Of a stretch of DNA of 64,000 nt, positions 34,928 through 43,967 are shown in pieces. The DNA lies in contig DATGXK010000020.1 of NCBI GenBank assembly GCA_035299025.1, forward strand, positions 135,733 through 199,732. The letters run 5' to 3'. The DNA is from Leadbetterella sp035299025. GTDB lineage: Bacteria > Bacteroidota > Bacteroidia > Cytophagales > Spirosomataceae. The stretch's first letter is position 1, and the number at the start of each line of letters is the position of its first letter. The notes below the pieces were generated by a model. The model was not told the origin of the DNA. It was given only the letters and a program-made list of their open reading frames with translations, and searched no databases. The position numbers and the translations under genes were made by a program.

Positions 34928-36292
34928 TTAATGGTTAGATTTCTTTTCAGATGCAGACTTCAAAACTGATTTTACCTCTGCCATGTTGATTACCGGTAAA
35001 AACTTCGAAAACAAGAAGAAACAAGTAAAGAAAAATCCAAACGAAAATATGTAATCACCAATATCACCCATTCTCGGAGTAAAATAAGTCCAGCTCGAAG
35101 GTAGGTAATCTCTGTGAAGTGAGGTAACAATAATTACGAAACGCTCAAACCACATACCTATGTTTACCACTACTGCAATTACGAAAGATACTATAATATT
35201 TTCTCGTAATTTCTTAAACCAGAAAACCTGAGGAGAAAGAACATTACAAGTCATCATGGCTGCATAAGACCACCATAGTGGACCTGTAGCTCTATTTAAG
35301 AAAGCGTACTTTTCATATTCAACACCTGAATAAGCCGCAATAAAAAATTCTGTGATATAAGCCACACCAACGATTGAACCCGTCAAAGTAATGATTTTAT
35401 TCATCAATGAAATGTGCTCAAGTGTAATGTAATCCTCCAATTTGTAAACTACACGAGTAACCAACATCAGGTTTTGTACCATTGCAAAACCAGAGAAAAT
35501 AGCACCTGCAACGAAATAAGGCGGAAAGATAGTCGTATGCCATCCCGGAATAACTGAAGTTGCAAAGTCGAAGGATACTATGGTGTGTACTGAAAGTACT
35601 AGAGGAGTAGACAAACCGGCAAGAATCAAAGACACATCTTCGTAGCGAGCCCAAGTTTTGGCACCACCAGTCCAACCCAATGAAAGTGCACCATAAATAG
35701 TCTTGCGAACACCTGTTGCTCTATCTCTAATGGTGGCCAAGTCAGGAATCAAACCTATAAACCAGAATAAACAAGAAACCGAGAAATATGTAGAAATCGC
35801 GAAAACGTCCCATACAAGCGGTGAATTGAAGTTTACCCAGAGTGAACCAAATGTATTCGGTAAAGGCAAGGCCCAATAAGCAAGCCAAGGACGACCCATG
35901 TGCATTAAGATAAACGAAGCAGCACAGAGTACCGCAAAGATGGTCATGGCCTCAGCTGCACGGTTGATGGATGTTCTCCATTTTTGACGGAACAACAAAA
36001 GTATAGCCGATATTAGCGTACCAGCGTGACCGATACCTACCCACCATACAAAGTTGGTAATATCCCATGCCCAGCCTACTGTTTTGTTTAGACCCCACAC
36101 TCCGAGGCCTTCCCACCATGTCCACAAAACCCAACCACCACCGTATAGCAATACTAAAACAGAAATAGCAAACGCTATTTTCCATTCTTTGGTAGGTTTA
36201 GCTTCTACATGTCTGCAAATATCCTCAGTAACATCGTGGTAGGTTTTGCCTCCGGTTACTAGATGTTCTCTTATTGGTGAAACTACTGACAT
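34928..36292 (-). CDS. actC: Alternative complex III quinol-oxidising membrane subunit ActC (NrfD-like)
   Basis: 454 residues with about ten spans of the NrfD/PsrC family: VWWVGIGHAGTLISAILLLFR, FILMHMGRPWLAYW, and LVLSVHTIVSFDFATSVIPGW with the conserved His and Asp near the quinol site. ActC is thought to oxidise menaquinol and deliver electrons to the ActB iron-sulfur chain. It follows actB by 63 bp. Confidence 0.96.
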   Translation of the reverse strand: MSVVSPIREHLVTGGKTYHDVTEDICRHVEAKPTKEWKIAFAISVLVLLYGGGWVLWTWWEGLGVWGLNKTVGWAWDITNFVWWVGIGHAGTLISAILLLFRQKWRTSINRAAEAMTIFAVLCAASFILMHMGRPWLAYWALPLPNTFGSLWVNFNSPLVWDVFAISTYFSVSCLFWFIGLIPDLATIRDRATGVRKTIYGALSLGWTGGAKTWARYEDVSLILAGLSTPLVLSVHTIVSFDFATSVIPGWHTTIFPPYFVAGAIFSGFAMVQNLMLVTRVVYKLEDYITLEHISLMNKIITLTGSIVGVAYITEFFIAAYSGVEYEKYAFLNRATGPLWWSYAAMMTCNVLSPQVFWFKKLRENIIVSFVIAVVVNIGMWFERFVIIVTSLHRDYLPSSWTYFTPRMGDIGDYIFSFGFFFTCFFLFSKFLPVINMAEVKSVLKSASEKKSNH

Positions 36293-36355
36293 AATTATAT
36301 CCTAGAAAATTTTAGGAACTTTATTTATTTAAAAATTAATTACAAACAAAAAAAA

Positions 36356-39300
36356 TCAATGACCCGCGTGTTCTGAATGATCCGTATGAGCTACTGTTTC
36401 TGCTTTTTTCACTCCATCCTTGTTTCTGATTTTTACAAGATAGTTGATTTGAGGAATAACATTGATTTCTTCCAACAACTGGAATCTTCTTCCTTCTTCC
36501 TCTTGTACCATCAACTTTGAAACACGACTTTCTGGGTCTAACATGTCACCAAATGTAATTGCATTCGTTGGACATGACTGAGAACATGCTGTTTCAATTT
36601 CACCATCCATAGGACGACGCTTTTCTTTCTTGGCCGTCAACTTACCAGCCTGAATTCTTTGAACACACATTGAACATTTCTCAATTACCCCTCTAGATCT
36701 TACAGTTACATCAGGGTTAATAACCATTCTTCCCAATTCATTGTTAAAATGGAAATCAAAGTTATCATTCTCGAAATACTTAAACCAGTTGAATCTTCTA
36801 ACTTTATAAGGACAGTTGTTTGCACAATATCTTGTACCCACACATCTGTTATACGTCATTTGATTAAGTCCCTCAGAACTGTGGGTTGTAGCCAAAACAG
36901 GACACACCGTCTCACATGGAGCATTTGAACAGTGTTGGCACATCAACGGTTGGAATACAACTTCAGGATTTTCCGAAGCAACCTCCATGGCCTTGTAACC
37001 ACTTACACTATACCCTTCTTCCTGCGGAGCATCTGAACTATAGTATCTATCAATTCTAATCCAGTGCATCTCTCTAGCTCTAGCCACTTCGGCTTTACCC
37101 ACAACCGAAACGTTGTTTTCAGCCTGGCAACTCACCACACACGCAGCACAACCCGTACAAGTGTTAAGGTCAATTACCATACCCCAGCTGTGGTTCTTCT
37201 TCTCGTGTCCATTCCAAAGTGTTATGGAATAAGGTTTCTTGAGGCCATCTGAAGTAGAAATTTTTGGTTCAAATCTACCTGCTTTTACGTTTTTAACATA
37301 TTCGCTAAGAACCGACTCTTGTACAACAGCCTCACGACCCATATAGGTCTCGTGTGTCTGAGTTTGAGCCAATGTATAACCACTTTTGGTTTTTTCGATT
37401 TTTACACCACCAACCCAAAGTGAGCTAGCCGATGAAGCACCTTTTAACAAAGGAAATACTGCAACACCTGTGTTTCCTGCCTTACCAGCAGCAGTACGTC
37501 CATATCCCATTGCTATAGCAACCGAATCATTGACTTGACCTGGCTGAATTAAAACTGGCAACTCTACAGAATTTGAACCGACTGTCACCTTAACCCAATC
37601 TCCAACCTCAAGTCCTAAATCTTTGGCAGTTTTTTGTGAAAATGCCGCTGTATTTTCCCAAGTAACTTTTGAAACAGGGTCTGGTGTCTCTTGCAACCAT
37701 GGGTTATTAGCTTGTATACCAGTACCGATTGTTACATTTTCATAAACATAAAGTTCGATACCCGATGATTTTACACTAGCTACTTTAGACGCCGCATCAG
37801 CTAAGTTTCCTGAGAATGAAGCTCCAACCGTAGAAGCATTTGGCGACTCATATACGCCATCATGCAAAGCTTGAATCCAAGTTTTTCCATTCAAAATACT
37901 TGAAGACCAAATATTCTTCACATAAGCTTGGTAGTCTGAAGATTTACCAGCCCATACAAGAAGACTAGATTCGCCCTGACGAGAATTGAAGATATTCGAG
38001 ATTACTGGCTGAGTCAATGAATAGTATCCAGACTTCGGTGAGGCATCGCCCCATGATTCCAGATAATGTGTGTTAAGAGCCAAATAAGTACACAATGAAG
38101 CGGTTTCGTTCGCCCTATCTGAGATAGCAATTGTGGTTTTGGCTTTCTTCAAACCTTCTGCTATATCTGCACCTAATAGGTGGTCATATACCGGGTTTGA
38201 ATCTAAAAATATAACTGCGTCAACGGCACCAGACTTCAATTCAGAAACGAATTGATTCATAGCCGCATCATTACCTTGTCTATAATTTACTGTTGTACCA
38301 AAGTCAATGGTATTTCCAACATTTCCTAAAAGGCTATTGATACCATTTACTATTGTTTGTACCACAACATCGTTTGAGCCGCTCACTACTAAACTAGCAC
38401 CTTTGGTTGCCACTAAATCCTTTGCACATTTATCAATGTTTTCAAAATCGGCCTTTGCAACAGCAAGTTGAGAACCTGCTCCCAAAATAGCAGCAACCCT
38501 GTTGTAAAGATTGGCAGCAAATACACCTTCTTGGGATGGTTTGAACATGCCCCTGTAATCAGCATTTGCACCTGTCATACTCATACCAGTTTCAAACTGA
38601 TAATGTCTTGACATTGTCTTTTTACCACCTTTTGCACTACTTAGTCTTCTCGTCTCAGCCCATTGAGCAGCATACTCCACTGGAGAAAGCCATGTTCCAA
38701 GAAAATCGCAACTGATACCAACAATAACGTTTGCCTTGTTGAATAAATATGACGGTATAACTGCCTTTCCAAAACTTGAACCATTAGCTTCAATTAGTGC
38801 CGATGCTGAGTTTGAATCATAAGTAATATGTTTGGCAGAAGGATATTTTGTAGCAAAATCAGCCAAAACAGATTTGGTGCTTGGAGATAGAATGGTATTC
38901 GAAACCACTCTAATGTTAGAGGATGAAGCCAAAGCAGCTGAAACCTCCTTATCTAACTCAGCCCAAGTAATTTTCTTACCCGCCTTAGTTGGCTCTTTTA
39001 GTCTTTCGTTATCGTAAAGAGAAAGAAGAGAAGCATGCACTTGGGCATTTACACCACCCTTGGTAACACCTGAAAGCTTGTTACCTTCAATTTTAACAGG
39101 TCTTCCTTCTCTGGTTTTAACCAATATACTGCAGTAATTACCGGCTAATGCAAACGTAGAGGCATAATAGTTTGGAATACCCGGCTCAATATCCTCTGGC
39201 TTGTTAAGATACGGAATGGTATGTCTTACTGGGGCATTACAGGCAGCCAAAGAAACTGCAGCAACACCAAATCCTAACATTTTTAAGAAATCACGACGGT

Positions 39301-39415
39301 AAGTACCGCCCTCTAAACCTTCTAGATTAAACTCCTTGTCAGCGTTTTTTACAACGTTGATGTCGTTTTTCAATTCTTCAATACCTTTCCAATACCTTTT
39401 ATTAGTATTCTCCAT
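36356..39415 (-). CDS. actB: Alternative complex III iron-sulfur/molybdopterin-like subunit ActB
   Basis: 1019 residues, a fusion of a molybdopterin oxidoreductase-like domain and a ferredoxin-like domain. The N-terminus has a Tat-variant signal (YRRDFLKMLGFG at 39-50) with a lipobox cysteine at 59. The C-terminal third carries four cysteine clusters: CTGCAACVVSC, CQHCSNAPCETVC, CVGTRYCANNC, and CSMCVQ with CSQSC, fitting three [4Fe-4S] and one [3Fe-4S] centre. In characterised ACIII the large domain holds no molybdenum cofactor and carries no catalysis. It ends in a histidine-rich tail (AHTDHSEHAGH). Confidence 0.96.
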   Translation of the reverse strand: MENTNKRYWKGIEELKNDINVVKNADKEFNLEGLEGGTYRRDFLKMLGFGVAAVSLAACNAPVRHTIPYLNKPEDIEPGIPNYYASTFALAGNYCSILVKTREGRPVKIEGNKLSGVTKGGVNAQVHASLLSLYDNERLKEPTKAGKKITWAELDKEVSAALASSSNIRVVSNTILSPSTKSVLADFATKYPSAKHITYDSNSASALIEANGSSFGKAVIPSYLFNKANVIVGISCDFLGTWLSPVEYAAQWAETRRLSSAKGGKKTMSRHYQFETGMSMTGANADYRGMFKPSQEGVFAANLYNRVAAILGAGSQLAVAKADFENIDKCAKDLVATKGASLVVSGSNDVVVQTIVNGINSLLGNVGNTIDFGTTVNYRQGNDAAMNQFVSELKSGAVDAVIFLDSNPVYDHLLGADIAEGLKKAKTTIAISDRANETASLCTYLALNTHYLESWGDASPKSGYYSLTQPVISNIFNSRQGESSLLVWAGKSSDYQAYVKNIWSSSILNGKTWIQALHDGVYESPNASTVGASFSGNLADAASKVASVKSSGIELYVYENVTIGTGIQANNPWLQETPDPVSKVTWENTAAFSQKTAKDLGLEVGDWVKVTVGSNSVELPVLIQPGQVNDSVAIAMGYGRTAAGKAGNTGVAVFPLLKGASSASSLWVGGVKIEKTKSGYTLAQTQTHETYMGREAVVQESVLSEYVKNVKAGRFEPKISTSDGLKKPYSITLWNGHEKKNHSWGMVIDLNTCTGCAACVVSCQAENNVSVVGKAEVARAREMHWIRIDRYYSSDAPQEEGYSVSGYKAMEVASENPEVVFQPLMCQHCSNAPCETVCPVLATTHSSEGLNQMTYNRCVGTRYCANNCPYKVRRFNWFKYFENDNFDFHFNNELGRMVINPDVTVRSRGVIEKCSMCVQRIQAGKLTAKKEKRRPMDGEIETACSQSCPTNAITFGDMLDPESRVSKLMVQEEEGRRFQLLEEINVIPQINYLVKIRNKDGVKKAETVAHTDHSEHAGH

Positions 39416-39456
39416 GAGTATGTATATATAAAATTCTCTTTATTACTTGAAAAAAA

Positions 39457-40644
39457 TTAATAGTGACATTTGGCACACTCCAGGCCACCAATGTCTTCCA
39501 CTTTCATCGCCTCTTTTGAAGTGCTGTTATGAGCCGTCAATAATGCATCATAATAGGCATTTCCTTTTGAGTTTACATCTGTTTTTCTGTGACAGTCAAT
39601 ACACCAACCCATGGTTAGCGTATGACGCTGCTGTACGACTTCCATGTTTTTGATATCTCCATGGCAGCTTTCGCAATCGAGACCACCCACGTTGGTATGC
39701 TGAGCATGGTTAAAGTAGGCAAGATCAGGCAAATTGTGGACACGTACCCACTGTATTGGCTGATTTTTCTCAATGGCTGTATATATCTTTTGAATTTCTG
39801 GAGATTCTCTTTTTATAGTATTGTGGCAATTCATACAAATACTTGAAGAAGGAATTCCAGATTGCTTTCCTTTGTAAACACCGGTATGGCAGTAGGCACA
39901 ATTGATTTCCATGTCGCCGGCGTGCAACTTGTGAGAGAAGTTGATAGGTTGTGTTGGTGCGTATCCTTGGTGAACCCCAATTTTGAATAGGCCATCAAGT
40001 GTCGCTTTGGTACCCAACAAAATAAACATCCAAATAACCGCTGTTACGATGGTTTTGTTAGATGAAAGACCTTTCAATGAAGCCTTCAGATTCTCCATAG
40101 GAGATAGAGCAGCCTCACCTTTCGAAAGAGTAGAAAGGAGCCTTAGAACCGAAAGTAAAGCAATAAGAACTAAGCCCATAATAACCAACAGAGCAACTAA
40201 AACTATGTTGAAGAATTTTCCGCCTGAGGTTTCTTGAGTTGGAGCAGCAACAGCTGCACCTGGAGCAGCAGCTGCTGGAGCAGCGTTTGCCGACTTTACA
40301 TAAGCCAGAATGTTTTTGATTTCGGCATCTCCATAAGCTGGAAAAGCAGTCATCTGAACATTATACTTTGCAAAAATCTCAACAGCATATTTGTCACCAC
40401 TTGCGATTACGGCTGCTGGATTATTAATCCATTTCTTCAACCAAGCAAAATCTCTTCTATCTTCAATTCCAGCAAGTCCGGGACCCACCACAATCTCTGA
40501 ACCTACAGCATGACATTGTGCACAGTTATTTTTGAAAAGTGTTTCTCCTGCCGCAGCATCGCCGTCTTGGGCGAAAGCGTTTGTTGTCAGTACAAAAACG
40601 AGGGCTAACAGAGTGAGTAATTTTTTCGAAATATTATTTATCAT
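39457..40644 (-). CDS. actA: Alternative complex III multiheme cytochrome ActA, fused to a monoheme cytochrome c
   Basis: 395 residues with six CxxCH sites, at 41-45, 249-253, 270-274, 324-328, 348-352 and 390-394. The first belongs to a class I cytochrome c domain after the signal peptide (cut near AFAQ). An Ala/Pro linker and a membrane span (146-168), and another at about 199-216, separate it from the pentaheme ActA part. The last heme motif lies one residue from the C-terminus. The gene is first in the respiratory supra-operon and has a consensus promoter 33 bp upstream. Confidence 0.95.
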   Translation of the reverse strand: MINNISKKLLTLLALVFVLTTNAFAQDGDAAAGETLFKNNCAQCHAVGSEIVVGPGLAGIEDRRDFAWLKKWINNPAAVIASGDKYAVEIFAKYNVQMTAFPAYGDAEIKNILAYVKSANAAPAAAAPGAAVAAPTQETSGGKFFNIVLVALLVIMGLVLIALLSVLRLLSTLSKGEAALSPMENLKASLKGLSSNKTIVTAVIWMFILLGTKATLDGLFKIGVHQGYAPTQPINFSHKLHAGDMEINCAYCHTGVYKGKQSGIPSSSICMNCHNTIKRESPEIQKIYTAIEKNQPIQWVRVHNLPDLAYFNHAQHTNVGGLDCESCHGDIKNMEVVQQRHTLTMGWCIDCHRKTDVNSKGNAYYDALLTAHNSTSKEAMKVEDIGGLECAKCHY

Positions 40645-40676
40645 TTTAAATTATAATATTGCAATTTTTTAGAGTG

Positions 40677-40706
40677 CAAAGCTAAGGGAGGAATGTTTTT
40701 TATCAA
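40677..40706 (-). promoter_or_regulatory. Promoter of the ACIII-oxidase operon
   Basis: On the minus strand TTG (40706-40704), a 19-bp spacer, then TAGCTTTG (40684-40677): an exact match to the Bacteroidota housekeeping promoter TTG-N19-21-TAnnTTTG. The expected start of transcription near 40671 gives a leader of about 27 nt before the actA ATG. Confidence 0.8.
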
Positions 40707-40873
40707 AATATGTATTGTGATTTTTTTCGAATTGAAAAAATTTAGAATCGTTTTAAATAAGAATATAACTTATTGAAAATGAATATCTTGAAATAAAAAA
40801 TACCATTTGAAAAGTAGTTTGTACTAACCTATCAAATGGTACTAATTTTAGATTTTGACATAAGTCAAATTTT

Positions 40874-40947
40874 TGGAGGTCCCGAGCGGATTCGAACCGC
40901 TGTAGAAGCTTTTGCAGAGCTCTGCCTAGCCGCTCGGCCACAGGACC
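40874..40947 (-). tRNA. tRNA-Cys (GCA)
   Basis: 74 nt including an encoded CCA. The acceptor arms GGTCCTG and CGGGACC pair over seven bases (one G-T), with U73 as discriminator, the identity base of tRNA-Cys. The anticodon loop CTGCAAA gives GCA. The T arm is AGCGG-TTCGAAT-CCGCT. A consensus promoter lies 20 bp upstream. Confidence 0.96.
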
Positions 40948-40966
40948 CTCTTTCATTAAAGGAATG

Positions 40967-40997
40967 CAAATTTATGACCAAAAGCCTGTTTTGCCAA
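40967..40997 (-). promoter_or_regulatory. Promoter of tRNA-Cys
   Basis: Minus strand TTG (40997-40995), 20-bp spacer, TAAATTTG (40974-40967), an exact Bacteroidota-type promoter ending 20 bp before the tRNA 5' end. Confidence 0.75.
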
Positions 40998-41028
40998 AAT
41001 TATTTGCGAAAAAACTTAAATTTCTCTT

Positions 41029-41065
41029 AAAAAAAGAAATGGCTGCCTTATAGACAGCCATTTCT
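41029..41065 (-). terminator. Intrinsic terminator of rpsA
   Basis: A perfect 11-bp stem AGAAATGGCTG/CAGCCATTTCT with a 9-nt loop (41035-41065), followed on the minus strand by six T. It lies 33 bp past the rpsA stop codon and separates it from tRNA-Cys. Confidence 0.93.
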
Positions 41066-41097
41066 GTAGAAATTATATTTTCGAAAACCTGAAAGGA

Positions 41098-42921
41098 TTA
41101 AGCCTCGTCAGTGGTTTTCTTCTTTACAGCTTTCTTTTTTGGAGAAGCCTCTTCGCTTTCAAGTTGATCTTTCAAAGCTGCAAGTGCAGAAAGGTCACCC
41201 AAAGTTGATTTTTCCATTTCTGGTAATTTCACTTTGTCGGTTGCTTTTGCTGGAGCTTTTTTCTTATCAGCTTTTGGCTCTTCTTTCGCTATTTCCCAAG
41301 TTTTGGTGTGCGAAAGAACAATTCTCTTCTCTTCTTTATTGAACTCAATAACTTCGAAAGAAAGTTTCTCGCCCATCTCACCTAATGAACCATCCTCTTT
41401 GGCTATTGCTTTCAAAGCAGCTTGTCCTTCGATACCGTAAGGCAATTCAAGTGTTACTTGCTTATCGTTTTTACCAACTATGTTACACTCGTGAACTGTA
41501 CCTACTTCGAATACCGTTTCGAAAGTATCCCAAGGGTTTTCTTCTAGGTGTTTGTGGCTAAGAGCTAATCTACGATTTTCTACATCCAATTCAAGAACGA
41601 TAACTTCAAGTTCTTCTCCGATTTTAACAAAATCAGATGGATGCTTGATTTTCTTAGTCCAAGAAAGGTCAGAAACGTGAACTAGACCGTCGATACCTTC
41701 TTCAAGCTCTAAGAATAGACCGAAGTTAGTAAGGTTACGAACTGTTCCTTTATGTTTTGTACCGATAGCATATTTAGCCAAAAGATCTTGTTTTGTCCAA
41801 GGATCTTCGGTCATTTGCTTGATACCCAATGACATTTTTCTTTCGTCTTTGTCCATAGTCAATACCACAGCTGAGATATCGTCACCGATTTGCAAGAAAT
41901 CTGATGGGTTTCTCAAATGTTGTGACCATGACATTTCTGAAACGTGGATAAGACCCTCAACGCCTGGCTTAAGCTCAAGGAATGCACCGTAATCAGCGAT
42001 GTTTACGATTTTTCCGCTCACTTTAGAACCTACTTCTAGGCCTTCAGCCAATGAATCCCAAGGGTGAGACTCCAATTGTTTCATACCCAATGAAATACGT
42101 TTCTTGTCGTCATCAAAGTCAAGAACAACCACTTTGATTTTATCATCAAGATTCAATACTTCGTTAGGGTGATTTACTCTACCCCACGAGATATCTGTGA
42201 TGTGTAGTAAACCATCTACGCCACCAAGGTCGATGAATACACCGAAGTTAGTGATGTTTTTAACCACACCCTCCAATACTTGTCCTTTTTCAAGGTTAGT
42301 AAGGATTTGCTGACGCTGCGACTCAAGGTCTTTCTCGATCAACACTTTGTGCGATACTACTACGTTGTCGTTGGTATGGTTGATTTTAACCACTTTCACT
42401 TCCATACGTTTTCCTACAAATACATCAAAGTCTCTGATAGGTTTAACGTCGATTTGTGAACCTGGCAAGAACGCCTCAATACCAAAAATATCTACAATAA
42501 GACCACCTTTAGTACGACGCTTGATAAGAGCGTCTACAATAATGTCAGTCTCAAGAGCACCTTCAATTTTAGACCAAGCTGTAAGGATTCTGGCTTTTTT
42601 ACGAGAAATAACCAATTGTCCCAGAGCATCTTCTTGTTTTTCGATGAAAACCTCAACTTTGTCGCCAACTTTAAGGTCTGGCAAGTCACGGAATTCTGAA
42701 CGAGAAACGATACCATCTGATTTGAATCCTATGTTTAACAAAACTTCTCTGTCTGTAATACCTACCACTAGGGCATCTACTACATCTTTTTCTTCGATTG
42801 CGGCGAAAGTTTCACCGTAAACTGCTTCTAACTCTGCTTTCTCGGCAGCGGTGTAACCTCCACCAATGCCTTTTTTTGTTACTTTCTCCCAATCGAAATC
42901 AGGAAATGTTTGATTTGTCAT
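41098..42921 (-). CDS. rpsA: 30S ribosomal protein S1
   Basis: 607 residues with six S1 (OB-fold) RNA-binding repeats, recognisable by repeated NFGVFIDLGGVDGLLHITDISW-type blocks at roughly 225, 310, 400 and 485 and by more divergent N-terminal ones. The C-terminus is a Lys-rich tail (SPKKKAVKKKTTDEA). S1 binds mRNA on the 30S subunit, important in Bacteroidota where Shine-Dalgarno sequences are weak. The ATG at 42921 follows a 90-nt leader from a consensus promoter. Confidence 0.97.
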   Translation of the reverse strand: MTNQTFPDFDWEKVTKKGIGGGYTAAEKAELEAVYGETFAAIEEKDVVDALVVGITDREVLLNIGFKSDGIVSRSEFRDLPDLKVGDKVEVFIEKQEDALGQLVISRKKARILTAWSKIEGALETDIIVDALIKRRTKGGLIVDIFGIEAFLPGSQIDVKPIRDFDVFVGKRMEVKVVKINHTNDNVVVSHKVLIEKDLESQRQQILTNLEKGQVLEGVVKNITNFGVFIDLGGVDGLLHITDISWGRVNHPNEVLNLDDKIKVVVLDFDDDKKRISLGMKQLESHPWDSLAEGLEVGSKVSGKIVNIADYGAFLELKPGVEGLIHVSEMSWSQHLRNPSDFLQIGDDISAVVLTMDKDERKMSLGIKQMTEDPWTKQDLLAKYAIGTKHKGTVRNLTNFGLFLELEEGIDGLVHVSDLSWTKKIKHPSDFVKIGEELEVIVLELDVENRRLALSHKHLEENPWDTFETVFEVGTVHECNIVGKNDKQVTLELPYGIEGQAALKAIAKEDGSLGEMGEKLSFEVIEFNKEEKRIVLSHTKTWEIAKEEPKADKKKAPAKATDKVKLPEMEKSTLGDLSALAALKDQLESEEASPKKKAVKKKTTDEA

Positions 42922-43013
42922 AAATGAATTAAAATGCTCATTATTACATCAATAGACCGAGCTTTTCTATCGAAATTGATTAAAAATTGATAATTCCTCG
43001 TTAAAAAGGAGTG

Positions 43014-43043
43014 CAAAGGTAGGAAATTTGAGAAAATAAGCAA
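43014..43043 (-). promoter_or_regulatory. Promoter of rpsA
   Basis: Minus strand TTG (43043-43041), 19-bp spacer, TACCTTTG (43021-43014). This exact consensus match implies a leader of about 85-90 nt, long enough for autoregulation by S1; no specific leader structure was identified. Confidence 0.78.
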
Positions 43044-43089
43044 ATAAACAGAAGAGTTTTTTTTGTGTAAATGGTTAAAAATCAGGCTT

Positions 43090-43187
43090 CGGCTCCGCTC
43101 AGCCACCATCGGCTCCGCTCGTCGACTATCGTAAGCTCAACCACTATCAACTTCGCTCAGCCAACGTCAGATTTCGTCAAAATTCAT
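43090..43187. repeat. Degenerate tandem repeat of about 20 bp, five units
   Basis: Units begin at 43090, 43110, 43130, 43148 and 43168. The first two share CGGCTCCGCTC exactly; the later ones keep a CGCTCAGCCA-like core with substitutions and one 18-bp unit. It is distinctly more GC-rich than the flanking AT-rich DNA and lies in the 388-bp gap between the HNH gene and rpsA, upstream of the rpsA promoter. No open frame of interest crosses it. Confidence 0.7.
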
Positions 43188-43309
43188 CTGTCTTGAATAA
43201 TTTAAAATCTATTTCACAAAAAACACAAAATTTAACAAAGCGAATGTGCGGATTATTTACAAAACATGTAAACTCGATTAACTAAACAGATTAGAACTGA
43301 TACTAAGCT

Positions 43310-43813
43310 TTATCTATTCTTACTCAAAAACGGCAACCAGTTTTCCTCTAGATTACCAGAGCAATCTCTGACAAACATTAAAAAAGTAGGTTTGAAGGGT
43401 TTTATTTTCAGTGTCATTTTGGCTTCCTCGGGCGTGTAGCTACCTTTTTCGGAATTGCAGCGTTTACATGCAGTCACGAGGTTTTCCCAGTGAGTTTTGC
43501 CGCCACGGGATTTTGGCATGACATGGTCAAGCGTGAGATCGCTTTGCTTTCCGCAATAAACGCAAGTATTATTGTCTCTTTTGAAAATATTCTGGCGAGT
43601 CATTACCACGTTTCGAAATGGGACTGAAACGTACGAATTCAACCTTATAATAGAAGGTAAGGGGTAGTTTTTGCTTATTGTCCGTATTTTATCTTTGGGA
43701 TTTTCGGCTACGAGTTCGGCTTTGTTGAGGTAGACCAGAAGAAAAGCCTTTGGAACAGTACAGATACTGATAGCTCTGTAGTCGGCATTTAGAATTAATA
43801 CTTTCCGCCCCAT
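43310..43813 (-). CDS. HNH endonuclease family protein
   Basis: 167 residues from the ATG at 43811-43813; a TTG two codons upstream is less likely. The C-terminal half is an HNH fold: CVYCG, then LTLDHVMPKSRGGKTHWENL with the catalytic His, and TACKRCN completing the zinc-binding cysteines. The N-terminal half (VLILNADYRAISICTVPKA) is the conserved partner region of this widespread family of stand-alone HNH proteins in Bacteroidota and other phyla. It is not next to a restriction methyltransferase; the cellular role is unknown. An 8-bp inverted repeat straddles the upstream side of the start codon. Confidence 0.9.
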   Translation of the reverse strand: MGRKVLILNADYRAISICTVPKAFLLVYLNKAELVAENPKDKIRTISKNYPLPSIIRLNSYVSVPFRNVVMTRQNIFKRDNNTCVYCGKQSDLTLDHVMPKSRGGKTHWENLVTACKRCNSEKGSYTPEEAKMTLKIKPFKPTFLMFVRDCSGNLEENWLPFLSKNR

Positions 43814-43815
43814 AA

Positions 43816-43846
43816 ACAATTAGATTTTGAATAATAGACTAATTGT
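43816..43846. promoter_or_regulatory. Inverted repeat immediately upstream of the HNH gene
   Basis: ACAATTAG (43816-43823) and CTAATTGT (43839-43846) form a perfect 8-bp inverted repeat with a 15-bp AT-rich spacer. It begins 3 bp from the HNH start codon. It could be an operator or a leader hairpin covering the start region. Confidence 0.4.
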
Positions 43847-43967
43847 CAGGCAATTTAATGAATTCTTTCTAAAATATAAACTGATGAATTGAAATTAATG
43901 AGAAAATAATATTTTCAAGCCAATTCATTCAATACTAATTATTTAGGTCTAACAGATTGTTCAAAAA

